64,000 nucleotides of DNA from Thiocystis violascens. GTDB lineage: Bacteria > Pseudomonadota > Gammaproteobacteria > Chromatiales > Chromatiaceae. A program made the translations under genes and the position numbers. Below the pieces are notes generated by a model. That model worked only from the letters and a program-made list of their open reading frames with translations. It was not told where the DNA came from and ran no database searches. Below are positions 35,857 to 46,400 of this stretch, in pieces (the stretch's first letter is position 1; each line of letters begins with the position of its first letter). The stretch spans positions 1 to 64,000 of the forward strand of contig DYNM01000003.1 of NCBI GenBank assembly GCA_020721065.1, written 5' to 3'.

Positions 35857-38800
35857 TCAGCGGAGTTGGTGCCAACCTAAACGCCCGACAAGATTACCGC
35901 CTTCAATCTGTGGTAACTGCTCACCGGGAACATAAAGAACATAATCATCTTTATCGTCTCGCAATATACGCGGAACATCAATAATTTTATCAACCTTTAC
36001 TCCGCTGACGGACGTGGTTCTATCGCCCTCTTCTTTAACATATTCAGTCTCGGCACCACCATCTCCAACCATCATCACTTTCTGCTCACCATCTTCTTCA
36101 ATGACGCGCAAGGTATACACAGCTCCATCACGAATTACCACCGTATCTTCGGCATCAAATTTTCCATCATCATTCACATCAAATGTTTTACCAGATGACG
36201 CGCCGCCAGTGAACAAATCAAGTGCAAAAACCCAACTTTTACCGCCGCCAGAGGTGCAAGGATCATCTGATTCAATTGGAATCCAACTCGTGAATAATAC
36301 CTGTCCTGCACCTGACAAAATTTGCGGGCGCGTCGCCACCCGTTCTCCTTCTTCATCATTTTCTGGTGAAATCAAATCTACAAACCAACCACGTTTTACT
36401 GGATCAGTACGATCATCGCCCCAAATCACCTCATTTTGTGAAAAAATCCGCCATGTATTATCGTTTGGGTCATCAGGCAACGCCAACTCAAAATCAATAG
36501 TTTGCTCAACCAGTGCATTCTGTCCAGTTGTGATATTTGCCCCACTGTCCCAAATAAACTGGAGTGGATTATTCGGGTCTTTTTTAAGGATAGAATTATC
36601 CCAAATGCCGTAAACACTTTGCACTGTGCGACTTAATACATCATTGGGACGCATATATTGGCCAGTGCCAAAATAGATTAAATAACCGCCGAGAGGGTGA
36701 ACAGCGACATCCAATGGCCCCGTAATTGGTTGTGATTCGGCATCTTCATCAGTCCCGCGAATGGCTTGAAACACGGGAGTACCATTCCAATTTGACACTG
36801 AACCAGTTAAATCAAAACGCCATAAATGACCTTCAAGATCACCCGCATAAGCTCCTACAATAGTTTGTTGCGTATCGAGGATTAGATATGGAGCAGATAA
36901 CCCGTTGGTTATAGAATCATCAGCCTGAATTTTTTTAATAACTGTACCGTCATCTAAGTTAATGACATATAACCAAGCGCCGGTACCGCTATCGTAACCA
37001 TTGCCAAACACCGCTGCCCATTGTCCACTTTGCAAACGTCCAATCACCGGCGAGGAAGTCATCTGCCCCACCATATAACCAAGATCGCCGTCGCTAAATT
37101 CCCACAAAATGTTTTCCACTGCGAAGGCGTCTGGATGAGTGACATCTAAAGCAAACACTGCTTTACCGCCTGCGCCTAAAGTACCAATTAAAATTGAGCG
37201 CCATGCTCCATCAACATAAGCATCGCCAACATTAGGTGAACCATCCACAAAATCACGGTGCGCAGTAAGGCTTTTATATGTTGGACTGGTTAGTGTTTTG
37301 AGTTTACCAAACAGGGCATTTGGTACATAAGCAAACTTCTCAGCACCGCCGGTAGCATCAAAACCATGCAACATGCCATCATTTGCGCCGACATAAATCA
37401 TTGGCGTGCGTTCTTTATTGGCAGTAAGAAATGAAGCGTAGGTATCTCTTCCGGCGGCAGTGACTGGCAAATACTTATAACCAACGTTTTGAGGTTTACC
37501 GACGTATAGCGGATCAGAATGCACAATATCGCCTAACAATTTAGTACGAACCCGAAAACCAGTAAGCCCATCATCTGTTGATTCTTTACTTTGATCGCCG
37601 CGCAACCAATTAAATATAGTTTCATCGTTCGATAAATAGCCTTTTTGTGCGGTATTGAGTGTTGCCCAAGTGAATGCAATTCCCGCTGGGTCAGAATCAT
37701 CATCTGGAGTGCCGTTCCAAGTGTAAATGTGACGCGCTGTCCAAGCCGGCATTGAATCTACTGCATCCCAAACTAAATCAGTATCATCGCCATAATTTAT
37801 CAATTCCAGTGCCTTAACTTCGCCGCTCCAATCGCTGGGATCAAAAGCCACTTCATAAACCATCGTCTCGCCATCAATTCGCGTCGAACTCGCGGCAGCA
37901 GTTGCTGCGGTTTCTTTACTGAGATTTAAGATTCTGGTAAAGGCATCTTCAAGTTGATCTTGTAATTTTCCAGCATTCGTTACGAGAAAATAGTTGGGAG
38001 ATGTTTCACCCTTAGCTAATTTCTCATTGCCTTCAGAGCCGTACTTTGCGGCATACCACAACGGATTTTCTAATACTGTGGCAACGTCAGTTGCAGAGCT
38101 GGCGGTAAAGGTGCGAGTTGCTGTTAATGGTAATGGAGTATCTGTTCCAGATATTTTGCAATCAGAGGGTGGTGATGCGACTGCACAGCCTCCCGATAAC
38201 ACACCTTCGGGGGTATCTAAAAAATAGTCGGGATCCTCAGCAACACTTGTATCTTTATCCCGCACTTCTAAATACACGCCATCTTGAGTCGTGCCTGAAA
38301 TCACATAACCCATGTGTTGCATGATGCTTCCAGCGGCATAACTGGAATCTAGTGCCACTGTCAAGGTGTTATCTGCATTCACTTTCAAATCATATAAAAC
38401 AATGGCATCCATATCGTGATCTGCGCCTTGTTCCACATCTTCATAATTAATACGGAACTGAATTGAAGGGCGACCTTCGTTGATGCTAGTGTCTTTGTCT
38501 GAACCATTTGGGTCAGTATTGGCGAATTTTTCAATAAAAAAATCAACAATGGTATTTGTTGGTTGAAACTGCCCCTGCGCTATATTGATACTATAACCAC
38601 CAACTGATTTTGCAAAGGGCACCAGCGTCACTTTTTTACTGCCTACCGGAATAATAATTTTCGGCAATGGCGATGCCAGAGCGACAGAGAACGTATTGAT
38701 GTCTTGCTTATCTGCTAAATCAGTTCTGAGATCATTTTCAAACGCATATCGCGCAATACCAGCGGAATAATAGCCACCCTGTTTGGTTGGTTCAGATGGT

Positions 38801-40992
38801 GATAATCCTCGGATGTTACCTAAACCAGTCACTGTTTTTGCAGTTGGCGCACCTAGAAAATCAGTGCTGCCATTCACTTCACCAATAAAATGAACACTTG
38901 ATCCACTACCATTTTCAGCAGCCCAAATCGCATTTGCTTCAGTGGCGACATTCAATCCACTAATATCACCACTAAAGCTCTCAAATACTGAACCAGGGAC
39001 TTGATCGGTATCAAAGGAAGGGTTTACATCGCTAATCACTAATTGCGCTCCGGGCGAACAATACAGCGAGGAATTAGCTTTATAAGGATCAGCCCATGCT
39101 GGTGCGGGTAAATCCATTGTTGATGCAGGATCGCGTAAAGTAATATGTTCTTTACCGCTTATCAGCGTTGGCATGAATACTGATGTCGCAGTGGTTTTAC
39201 CAGAAAAATAACGTAAACTTTCATACATCATTTCCGCAATCGGATTACCCCAATCAGGAAATTTACTAGTGGAACTGACCATAGGAGCAGTTGCTAACCA
39301 ACCTCCACTATAGGAGTAGCCCGTACCACTATTGAAATCAACGATCCGAAGTAGATCCAAAGTTTTTACAATACCAAGTAAATTTGTAAATACACCCGTT
39401 GCTGGATCAACTTCGCCAAGGTTTGGATTGATTTCATTCATAAAACTTTCAATATTTTTGCGTAAAATACCGCCTTTCATGTTATAGGGATGTATAAATG
39501 ATCCAGAAATTAAACCAAACAACATTTGATTATCTTTACCATACTCTTGTAACAAACCATCTGGCTTATAAGTTACAACATCAGGATTTGGATCAGTATC
39601 AGTATAAGGATTACAGTTAGAATCTAAATAACCATCTTTACAAACATGAACGCGGACGGTGTAATCCGTCATTTTTGATGCCGGAACATTTCTGGAGTAA
39701 GTTGAAACAACTAAATCAGAATATTTTGTAGTTGGTATCACTGCCCAAGTGTTGCTGCTATCCGGGCCACTCCAGTATAATTTGTACTTATCTCCACCAC
39801 CTCCTTCTTCATGTCTAAATTCAATTTTATGTTCACCTGCATTCAGTTCTACTGATCCCTTGCAATCATCATTTTTAGCAGTACACGCATTATAGGTATA
39901 GCGTCCAAAAACCAAATCACCATCAATCAGCACTTCAGTTGCATCATCGCCATCAATTGAAAACTCATATTCTCCTGACGTCACGATATTAAGTTTTCCT
40001 TGAAATATCGTAAGATAATAATCATCGCTACCGTATGGATTACAGCTAGAACTACATTCAATTCTACCGTTCAACACAAAGTTAGGAGTTGATGGTGTGG
40101 GCGGAGCATTGCTCCCCATAAAATTATTTGAATTTGCTAAAAGTGCAATAAGAGCATTAAAAGCATCGTGATTTGCCGGTCGAATGTTATTGACTGCTGC
40201 TGTACTTTCACATGCGCCACCAGAACAGTTTGTGCCTGCTACTGGTCTTTCAATTGCCACCCAGTTCCAAATTCGATAATTAGAATTTGTCAACACCCGC
40301 ATTAACGGCTTTTTACTACTCTCGTTGGCAAGTGTGGTGTTTGCAAACAGGTGACGAGTTCCTGCCGATGGTTGTGACAGCGGCGTATAATCAGAAATTT
40401 TATAACCATCATGCGCCTCGCTGAGATATTCCTTGCCCCAGCTATGCGCATCTTGTGGAATATAGGAACGTTCAAGAACCGTAGTCACTGCTGTGGGATT
40501 ATCGGGATCGTAAGGTTCATCAACAATCCGCTTTCCGCCATAGAGCACTTTGCGCAACGCATCAATACGAGTAGTTGTAATGTAGTTGAGAAAATCGCCG
40601 CTCCAATGGCCGGGGCATTTTTTAGTTGTCGTCTTGGAAACTGGGGTAAAAAGATCAGAACTGTAGTCGTAACAAAGATACGAATCAAAATAACCAAAAT
40701 AATCAACCGACGTCTTGCCGTCAGTATCTTTCATGTCGGGTTTATAACCAACATCTAAAATACCATCACCGCTTAAATCAGACGCATCGTTATAGGCTTC
40801 ATAATAAAGCGTATGATCTTTGCCCATGATTAACATGGTCAGCGGTGGCGCTGCCACATTACCGCCAGCAGCAAATAACGGGTATTGCGCAAGGTCTTCA
40901 GCAGTGACAATTGCAGCCGGGCTAGACAGTAAAATGCCGAGCAGCAATGCAAAAAAAGAGCGGCGTTGCATAAAATAGTTGCCGTAAATCAT
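35857..40992 (-). CDS. pilY1: Type IV pilus tip/biogenesis factor PilY1 with PA14-like insertion
   Basis: A protein of about 1711 residues. A signal peptide (ending AAIVTA) is followed by an N-terminal region with a conserved YYEAYNDASDLSGDG stretch. A PA14-like domain follows at about 295-420 (SGEYEFSIDGDDATEVLIDG, then LNAGEHKIEFRHEEGGG and YWSGPD). The C-terminal half is the PilY1 beta-propeller. An EF-hand-like calcium loop, DVNDDGKFDAED, lies near 1605. PilY1 sits at the pilus tip and controls extension and adhesion. I start at ATG 40992, with GGAG 8 bases upstream; ATG 41016 adds 8 residues. It is fifth in the minor-pilin operon and AT-rich. Confidence 0.92.
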   Translation of the reverse strand: MIYGNYFMQRRSFFALLLGILLSSPAAIVTAEDLAQYPLFAAGGNVAAPPLTMLIMGKDHTLYYEAYNDASDLSGDGILDVGYKPDMKDTDGKTSVDYFGYFDSYLCYDYSSDLFTPVSKTTTKKCPGHWSGDFLNYITTTRIDALRKVLYGGKRIVDEPYDPDNPTAVTTVLERSYIPQDAHSWGKEYLSEAHDGYKISDYTPLSQPSAGTRHLFANTTLANESSKKPLMRVLTNSNYRIWNWVAIERPVAGTNCSGGACESTAAVNNIRPANHDAFNALIALLANSNNFMGSNAPPTPSTPNFVLNGRIECSSSCNPYGSDDYYLTIFQGKLNIVTSGEYEFSIDGDDATEVLIDGDLVFGRYTYNACTAKNDDCKGSVELNAGEHKIEFRHEEGGGGDKYKLYWSGPDSSNTWAVIPTTKYSDLVVSTYSRNVPASKMTDYTVRVHVCKDGYLDSNCNPYTDTDPNPDVVTYKPDGLLQEYGKDNQMLFGLISGSFIHPYNMKGGILRKNIESFMNEINPNLGEVDPATGVFTNLLGIVKTLDLLRIVDFNSGTGYSYSGGWLATAPMVSSTSKFPDWGNPIAEMMYESLRYFSGKTTATSVFMPTLISGKEHITLRDPASTMDLPAPAWADPYKANSSLYCSPGAQLVISDVNPSFDTDQVPGSVFESFSGDISGLNVATEANAIWAAENGSGSSVHFIGEVNGSTDFLGAPTAKTVTGLGNIRGLSPSEPTKQGGYYSAGIARYAFENDLRTDLADKQDINTFSVALASPLPKIIIPVGSKKVTLVPFAKSVGGYSINIAQGQFQPTNTIVDFFIEKFANTDPNGSDKDTSINEGRPSIQFRINYEDVEQGADHDMDAIVLYDLKVNADNTLTVALDSSYAAGSIMQHMGYVISGTTQDGVYLEVRDKDTSVAEDPDYFLDTPEGVLSGGCAVASPPSDCKISGTDTPLPLTATRTFTASSATDVATVLENPLWYAAKYGSEGNEKLAKGETSPNYFLVTNAGKLQDQLEDAFTRILNLSKETAATAAASSTRIDGETMVYEVAFDPSDWSGEVKALELINYGDDTDLVWDAVDSMPAWTARHIYTWNGTPDDDSDPAGIAFTWATLNTAQKGYLSNDETIFNWLRGDQSKESTDDGLTGFRVRTKLLGDIVHSDPLYVGKPQNVGYKYLPVTAAGRDTYASFLTANKERTPMIYVGANDGMLHGFDATGGAEKFAYVPNALFGKLKTLTSPTYKSLTAHRDFVDGSPNVGDAYVDGAWRSILIGTLGAGGKAVFALDVTHPDAFAVENILWEFSDGDLGYMVGQMTSSPVIGRLQSGQWAAVFGNGYDSGTGAWLYVINLDDGTVIKKIQADDSITNGLSAPYLILDTQQTIVGAYAGDLEGHLWRFDLTGSVSNWNGTPVFQAIRGTDEDAESQPITGPLDVAVHPLGGYLIYFGTGQYMRPNDVLSRTVQSVYGIWDNSILKKDPNNPLQFIWDSGANITTGQNALVEQTIDFELALPDDPNDNTWRIFSQNEVIWGDDRTDPVKRGWFVDLISPENDEEGERVATRPQILSGAGQVLFTSWIPIESDDPCTSGGGKSWVFALDLFTGGASSGKTFDVNDDGKFDAEDTVVIRDGAVYTLRVIEEDGEQKVMMVGDGGAETEYVKEEGDRTTSVSGVKVDKIIDVPRILRDDKDDYVLYVPGEQLPQIEGGNLVGRLGWHQLR

Positions 40993-41019
40993 GGTTAATC
41001 TCCGTTGATATTTCATGCT

Positions 41020-41463
41020 TTAGTCTAAACGTTTACCAACTATTGTTTCTAAAACAACTACTGAAGTTGCAATTCTACCCTGACCACGCGCTGTCACGCG
41101 ATAACGACCATCGGCACAATTTGCTGCTACACATTGAATAACATAAACGGGTTGCGCTGAAATACCATTTATTGCGGTAGAATAAGCCACTTGACCAACC
41201 CAACTATCATCATCGTTTACATCCGGGTCAGTAGTGGTGACTGTCACATCAAAAACTGTTTCAGCAGCGTTAATAACAGTTTCTGCTTGACGTAATGCTG
41301 CCTCTGCTGCTTGAAACGCAACGTTACGATCATTGGCGTTGCTTGCCATGCGTTCATCAAGACCGCTAGTTTGCATTGCGGCCATAGTCATCACTGTCAT
41401 CAACAATAAGAAAACTAACCCGATTACTAACACCATACCAGTTTGATTTTTAGGTGTGTTCAT
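41020..41463 (-). CDS. pilX: Type IV pilus minor pilin PilX
   Basis: A 147-residue protein with the PilX N-terminus: the sequence NQTGMVLVIGLVFLLLMTVM has a short leader and a hydrophobic helix without the classic FTLIE motif, followed by AAFQAAEAALRQAE-type residues (seen as VAFQAAEAALRQAE). PilX-type proteins join PilV, PilW and PilY1 in the tip complex that starts pilus assembly. The gene sits between pilW (12 bases upstream) and pilY1. Confidence 0.9.
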   Translation of the reverse strand: MNTPKNQTGMVLVIGLVFLLLMTVMTMAAMQTSGLDERMASNANDRNVAFQAAEAALRQAETVINAAETVFDVTVTTTDPDVNDDDSWVGQVAYSTAINGISAQPVYVIQCVAANCADGRYRVTARGQGRIATSVVVLETIVGKRLD

Positions 41464-41475
41464 TTTAATTAACCT

Positions 41476-42225
41476 TTACTTTATACGGCTACGCAATGCA
41501 ATGGTAGTGCTAAACATTTGATAAACACGGCGATCAGTGGCAGTAAAAAAAGTACCATCATTTCTTTCAAAAGGTAGCGACATCGGTGTTTCAACTACGT
41601 TGTTTTCAGTGCTGCCAACCAATAAATCGATTTTTACCGCAAGCACATTATTCCAATCGGAAGTGCTTGATACATAAGTATCAACTTCACCATCTCCACT
41701 ACTGTCAAGTCCATAGCGAACCTGCATATCGTAAACGTTTTCAATCAATTCTTGCGCCGGATTCAAATTAACGCGCCGCCGCAAGCCGGGAAAATCAGTA
41801 CCAGGTCCAATAAAATAAGTGTGATTCACCGTTGCTGGAGTGGGAATACTGATGTCGTAATATGTAATTCTCACAACATCAGTGCGAGGCGTATATGTTG
41901 CAATTGGTGCTCCTGATGGAGTGCTAGTGGCACCTTGCCATCCTTGGATATAATCAGTAGCTGGCCAACTAGCAATTACGTTAAAGTTTTGCGATCCCGC
42001 TTGCCGAATATCTCGCGCGAGATGTTCAATCGCAAAACGTCCATTTTCCTGTACTCGTGCCAGTGCTTCGTTGGTATCATAACCACGATTATTTCCAATA
42101 AACAACGCGATGACGCCAGCAGAAATAAACGTGCCAATGCCCATCGCAATCATCAGCTCAACTAAAGTAAAGCCGCGCTGGAATTTGCTGCCCTGTAACT
42201 GAAAACTCAGTGTTGATATATTCAT
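41476..42225 (-). CDS. pilW: Type IV pilus minor pilin PilW
   Basis: A 249-residue prepilin with an unusually long leader of about 18 residues before the cleavage motif GFTLVELMIAMGIGTFISAG. The periplasmic part contains RVQENGRFAIEHLARDIRQAG, the signature of PilW. It works with PilV, PilX and FimT in priming pilus assembly. Its start overlaps the pilV end by 4 bases. Confidence 0.92.
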   Translation of the reverse strand: MNISTLSFQLQGSKFQRGFTLVELMIAMGIGTFISAGVIALFIGNNRGYDTNEALARVQENGRFAIEHLARDIRQAGSQNFNVIASWPATDYIQGWQGATSTPSGAPIATYTPRTDVVRITYYDISIPTPATVNHTYFIGPGTDFPGLRRRVNLNPAQELIENVYDMQVRYGLDSSGDGEVDTYVSSTSDWNNVLAVKIDLLVGSTENNVVETPMSLPFERNDGTFFTATDRRVYQMFSTTIALRSRIK

Positions 42226-42677
42226 AATTCTGTTGTGAAGTTAAATGATTGATAAACATCTGCGCCGCTGGTTTGTCCTTCAAAGCGCGTTTCGTTCCAA
42301 GTCACTGTAACGGTCACTAAGTTACTTGTTTGTGCAATGGTACCACTGCCATTTGGGAGTAAACAGGCAAGCCGATTACCCCAAATTGCTAAATCAGCCG
42401 CTGCTAAGGCACCCGTCCAAGAATACGCTAAAGTTGGATTGCAGGTTGCTGTTACTGTACCCAGATAACTGGCTAAATTTGTTTTATTTGCTCGCATGGC
42501 ATCAGTGATTTCATACGCAAGATTGACGGCTTGAACTCGTAAGTAGGAGCCTTGCGCCATTTTTATGGATACGCCTTGTAAACCTGCTACTCCTAATAAA
42601 CCAACGGAAAGTACGAAAGCAGCAATCACCACTTCCAATAAAGTAAACCCTTGTTGATAATGCCGATATGTCGTCAT
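42222..42677 (-). CDS. pilV: Type IV pilus minor pilin PilV
   Basis: A 151-residue prepilin with leader and cleavage motif QQGFTLLEVVIAAFVLSVGLLG and the PilV-typical GVAGLQ after it. The rest carries LAYEITDAMRANK, common in PilV. It overlaps both neighbours by 4 bases, so translation in the operon is coupled. Confidence 0.92.
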   Translation of the reverse strand: MTTYRHYQQGFTLLEVVIAAFVLSVGLLGVAGLQGVSIKMAQGSYLRVQAVNLAYEITDAMRANKTNLASYLGTVTATCNPTLAYSWTGALAAADLAIWGNRLACLLPNGSGTIAQTSNLVTVTVTWNETRFEGQTSGADVYQSFNFTTEL

Positions 42678-43246
42678 GTGCAGGTTCCTGTTTCAATTCG
42701 CAACCGTCCAATGGCATTAAAAACAATTCTCCGCTGTTCTGGTGCGGTACAAATTAACAATGTTCCCGTTGCAATGCTTGCACCTAAACTTTGACCATCA
42801 GGACGAAAGCGTACAAAATTAGCGAAGTTAGTGGTGCTGGTAGTTATTAAAACAGTGTTATTGATTGCTTCACTAACACGCAATGGCGTTTCACCTGTAT
42901 CTAAATCACCATCACCATTATCATCAACAAATACTACCCAGCCATCTTGCCAATTTGCCCCACTAACGCAGGTTGGAGTGCTATCGCTGACATCATTAGA
43001 TTTGCATACCGTCACAGTTTTGCCGCGTGTGACTGCTTCTGAACGCGCATATTGAAAAGAACTACTGAGTTGATTGGTGATCGCAGCGATGCGGTTGGTG
43101 CGGGTAAAGGTTTGGAAACTTGGGATCGCAACCGACATTAAAATAGTGGCGATTGAAAGGGTAATCATCACTTCCATTAGTGAAAATCCGGCACTGTGGC
43201 GGTGCGGAAATACTGCGAGCGGTAGGAAACTGCTGGAGGTAAACAT
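42674..43246 (-). CDS. fimT: Minor pilin of the FimT/GspH family
   Basis: A 190-residue prepilin, first gene of the minor-pilin operon. The cleavage site sits in AGFSLMEVMITLSIATILMS after a leader of about 19 residues. The body contains SSSFQYARSEAVTRGKTVTVC, a clear GspH/FimT signature. Together with pilV, pilW and pilX it supplies the set of minor pilins. The promoter must lie in the 230 bases shared with the divergent glycosidase gene; I could not pick one with confidence. Confidence 0.9.
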   Translation of the reverse strand: MFTSSSFLPLAVFPHRHSAGFSLMEVMITLSIATILMSVAIPSFQTFTRTNRIAAITNQLSSSFQYARSEAVTRGKTVTVCKSNDVSDSTPTCVSGANWQDGWVVFVDDNGDGDLDTGETPLRVSEAINNTVLITTSTTNFANFVRFRPDGQSLGASIATGTLLICTAPEQRRIVFNAIGRLRIETGTCT

Positions 43247-43477
43247 TGCTCTATCTTCCGTTGGTGGCGCAAGCGGTGATTTAAGCAGATATAACTATTT
43301 TAGACCAGATGCTACCAATAACTGCGAACTATCACGCAAATTGACACTTTCGTCCGCAGCTATTGCAATGGTGACGGTTGCGAGTTAAATATCAACAACA
43401 TTGCTATCATCAAGGTAACATGCCCACCGTGCTGCCGTCATGGTGCCAACATTTATCTCATTCGGTCATTAAAGCAA

Positions 43478-46400
43478 ATGCACACGCAACTACTTGATGC
43501 TTTCTCCAATCTCGCTATCTGGTCGCCGATTACTTCGGGGCAGGCGCAATTAACTTTGACGCCCGATATCAACGCGGCTGCACCCGCAATGCAGCTTGAT
43601 TTTGATTTCGCGGGTGGCGGCGGTTTTGTAGTAGCGCGGCGCGAGTTGTCATTACAATTGCCAGATAGTTATGCGTTTTTATTAGACATTCGCGCTGACG
43701 CGCCAGCGAATGCGTTTGAATTCAAGTTAATTGATCCGAGTGGTGCAAATGTATGGCGCTATCGGGATGAGCATTTTAACTTTTTAACTGATTGGCAAAC
43801 CTTGCGCATTCCCAATCGTGCGATTGAATTCGGCTGGGGGCCGGCTGGTGGCGGCAGCGCGGGCGCGATTGGTGCGCTTGAAATTGTGATTGCTGCCGGG
43901 CCGGGCGGACAAGGGCAAGTGTGGCTTGCCAATCTTCGGCTCGAAGATCGCACGCCGTCGCAACTGCCGCTGTTACGCGCCAGCAGTGGCGATCCCGCCG
44001 CCGTGCTGGACGGCACGGCGACGACTTGTTGGCGACCTGAGCTGGTGCCGGCGCAGTTGACCGTTGATTTTCAAGAAGAACGCGATTTTGGCGGGCTGTT
44101 GCTGCATTGGCAGGAGTCAACAGCGCGGGAGTTTGCGGTTCACACCAGCAGCGACGGTGACACTTGGTGCGAACGCTACACCGCGCCTCATGCCGCTGGG
44201 CGCTGCAATCCGGTCTATTTGCCCAACAGCAGTGCGCGTTATTTGCGCCTGACCGTCGCCGCGCCAGCCGGAGCGCCGCTGCCCGGCTTGATCGCGCTGG
44301 AGTTGCAAGCGGACGCTTTCTCCCGTTCGCAGCATGATTTTTTTCATCATCTCGCGGCAATCGCACCGCGTGGGCGGTATCCGCGCTGGCTGTCACGCGA
44401 GCAAAGTTATTGGACGCCGGTGGATGTGCCAGATGGCGCAGTGGCGGCGCTATTTAATGAAGATGGCGCGGTGGAGGTGACTCGCGCTGGCTGCATGATT
44501 GAACCGCTGCTCACGGTCAGCACGGCGACGGGAACGCAGGTGGTGACGTGGGCGGAGTGCGACATTCAACCCGCGTTGCTGACGCCGCCGTTGCCGATTC
44601 CGCAATCGCGGTGGCGCTGGCGCGAGGGCGAGCGGGCGCTGGAATTGACTGTGACTGCGTGCGCCAGCCGTGAAATTAGTTCCCCTTTTTCAAAGCAAAA
44701 TGAAGACTCAACGATCTGGCTCAATCTCCGTTATCACCTGCAAAATCAAGGCACTACTCCGCTGCAAATCGGCATTCACGCAGCACTGCGTCCGTTTCAA
44801 GTTTCTCCAGCATGGCAAGGCTGGCGCGACATCGGCGGCGTGAGTCCGATCCGCGAACTGGCATGGCGCGACGGCGCAGTCTGGGTCAATGGCGCACTAA
44901 CGCTGGTGCCGCTCACTGCGCCGAGTGGTTTTGGCGCAGCCGCATTTGATGAAGGTTTGATCAGCGATTATCTCGCCGCCGCCACGCTGCCAACCGCGCA
45001 GGCAGTGAGCGATCCGTTTGGGTTTGCTTCCGGCGCACTGCGGTTTGATGTGACGCTCGCGCCGGGTGCAGCCGCTGAAGTGCTGCTCACCGCACCGATG
45101 ACGCCCGCGCTGGAACGTCCGACCAACTGGCAGCCAGCGCCATTTGCTCATGCCCAAACGCAGTGGTCAGCCGCGCTCAACGCCGTCAGCTTTGAACTGC
45201 CACCCGCTGCGCTGGACTATTTCCACGCCTGCCAAGGTGCGCTGGCACATATTTTGATGACCCGCGACGGCGCAGCACTGCAACCCGGCGCTCGCCGCTA
45301 TACGCGCTCGTGGATTCGAGACGGCGCGGGGATGGTGGCGGCATTGCTGCGGTTCGGGCGAGCGCCAGAAGCGGCAGCATTCATCCGCTGGTATGCGCCA
45401 TTTCAAGCGCCAGATGGCAATGTACCCTGTTGCGTCGATGCGACTGGTGCCGATTGGTTGCCAGAACACGACAGTCACGGGCAATTGATTTTCGTCGTCG
45501 CCGACTATTACCGCTTCACCGGCGACCGCCAGTTGGTAGTTGACCTGTGGCCAGCGGTGCAACGCGCAGTGGCATATCTCCAACACTTGCGGGCGCAACG
45601 TTTGACGGCTGAGTATCAAAACGGTGAACGGCAGGCATGTTTCGGCTTGCTGCCAGAATCGGTCAGCCACGAGGGTTATTTGGCGCATCCGGTGCATTCG
45701 TACTGGGATGATTTTTGGGCGCTGCGCGGCTTAAAAGACGCCGTGCAATTGGCGCAAGTCATGGCAGAAACCACGCTGGCGCAAGAATGGACGACATTGC
45801 GCGATGATTTTGCCGCCACACTTCACGCCTCGCTGGCTTGCACGCTGCGCGAGCGCGAGATTGAATTTTTGCCCGGCTCGGTGGAATGGGCCGATCCCGA
45901 CCCGACGGCGACCGCCAACGCGCTGACCTTGATTGACGACCTGCACGCGCTGCCGAATGCCGTGCTCCAGCGCAGTTTTGATTTATTTATGGAACGTTTT
46001 CGCGCCATGCACGGCGCAACTCCGGTGGCGTGGACGAATTACACGCCGTATGAAATTCGCATCATTGGCGCGTTGGTACGACTGCATCGCCGCGACGAAG
46101 CCCATGAATTGGCACAGTTTTTTCTGTCCGAACGGCGTCCACCGGTGTGGAATCAATGGCCAGAAATCGCGTGGCGCGACCCGCAAGCGCCCGGACATCA
46201 AGGCGATTTGCCGCACACTTGGATCAGCGCGGAATACTGCCTCGCCTTTCGTGATCTCTTTGTTTATGAAAGAGAAATTGATCAAGCACTGGTGATTGGC
46301 GCGGGCATTCCAGCGGCGTGGCTGGCGAGCGGTGCCATCGTCATTCACGGCTTGCCGACTGCGTATGGCACCCTAAATCTCACGTTGCGACCTGCAATTG

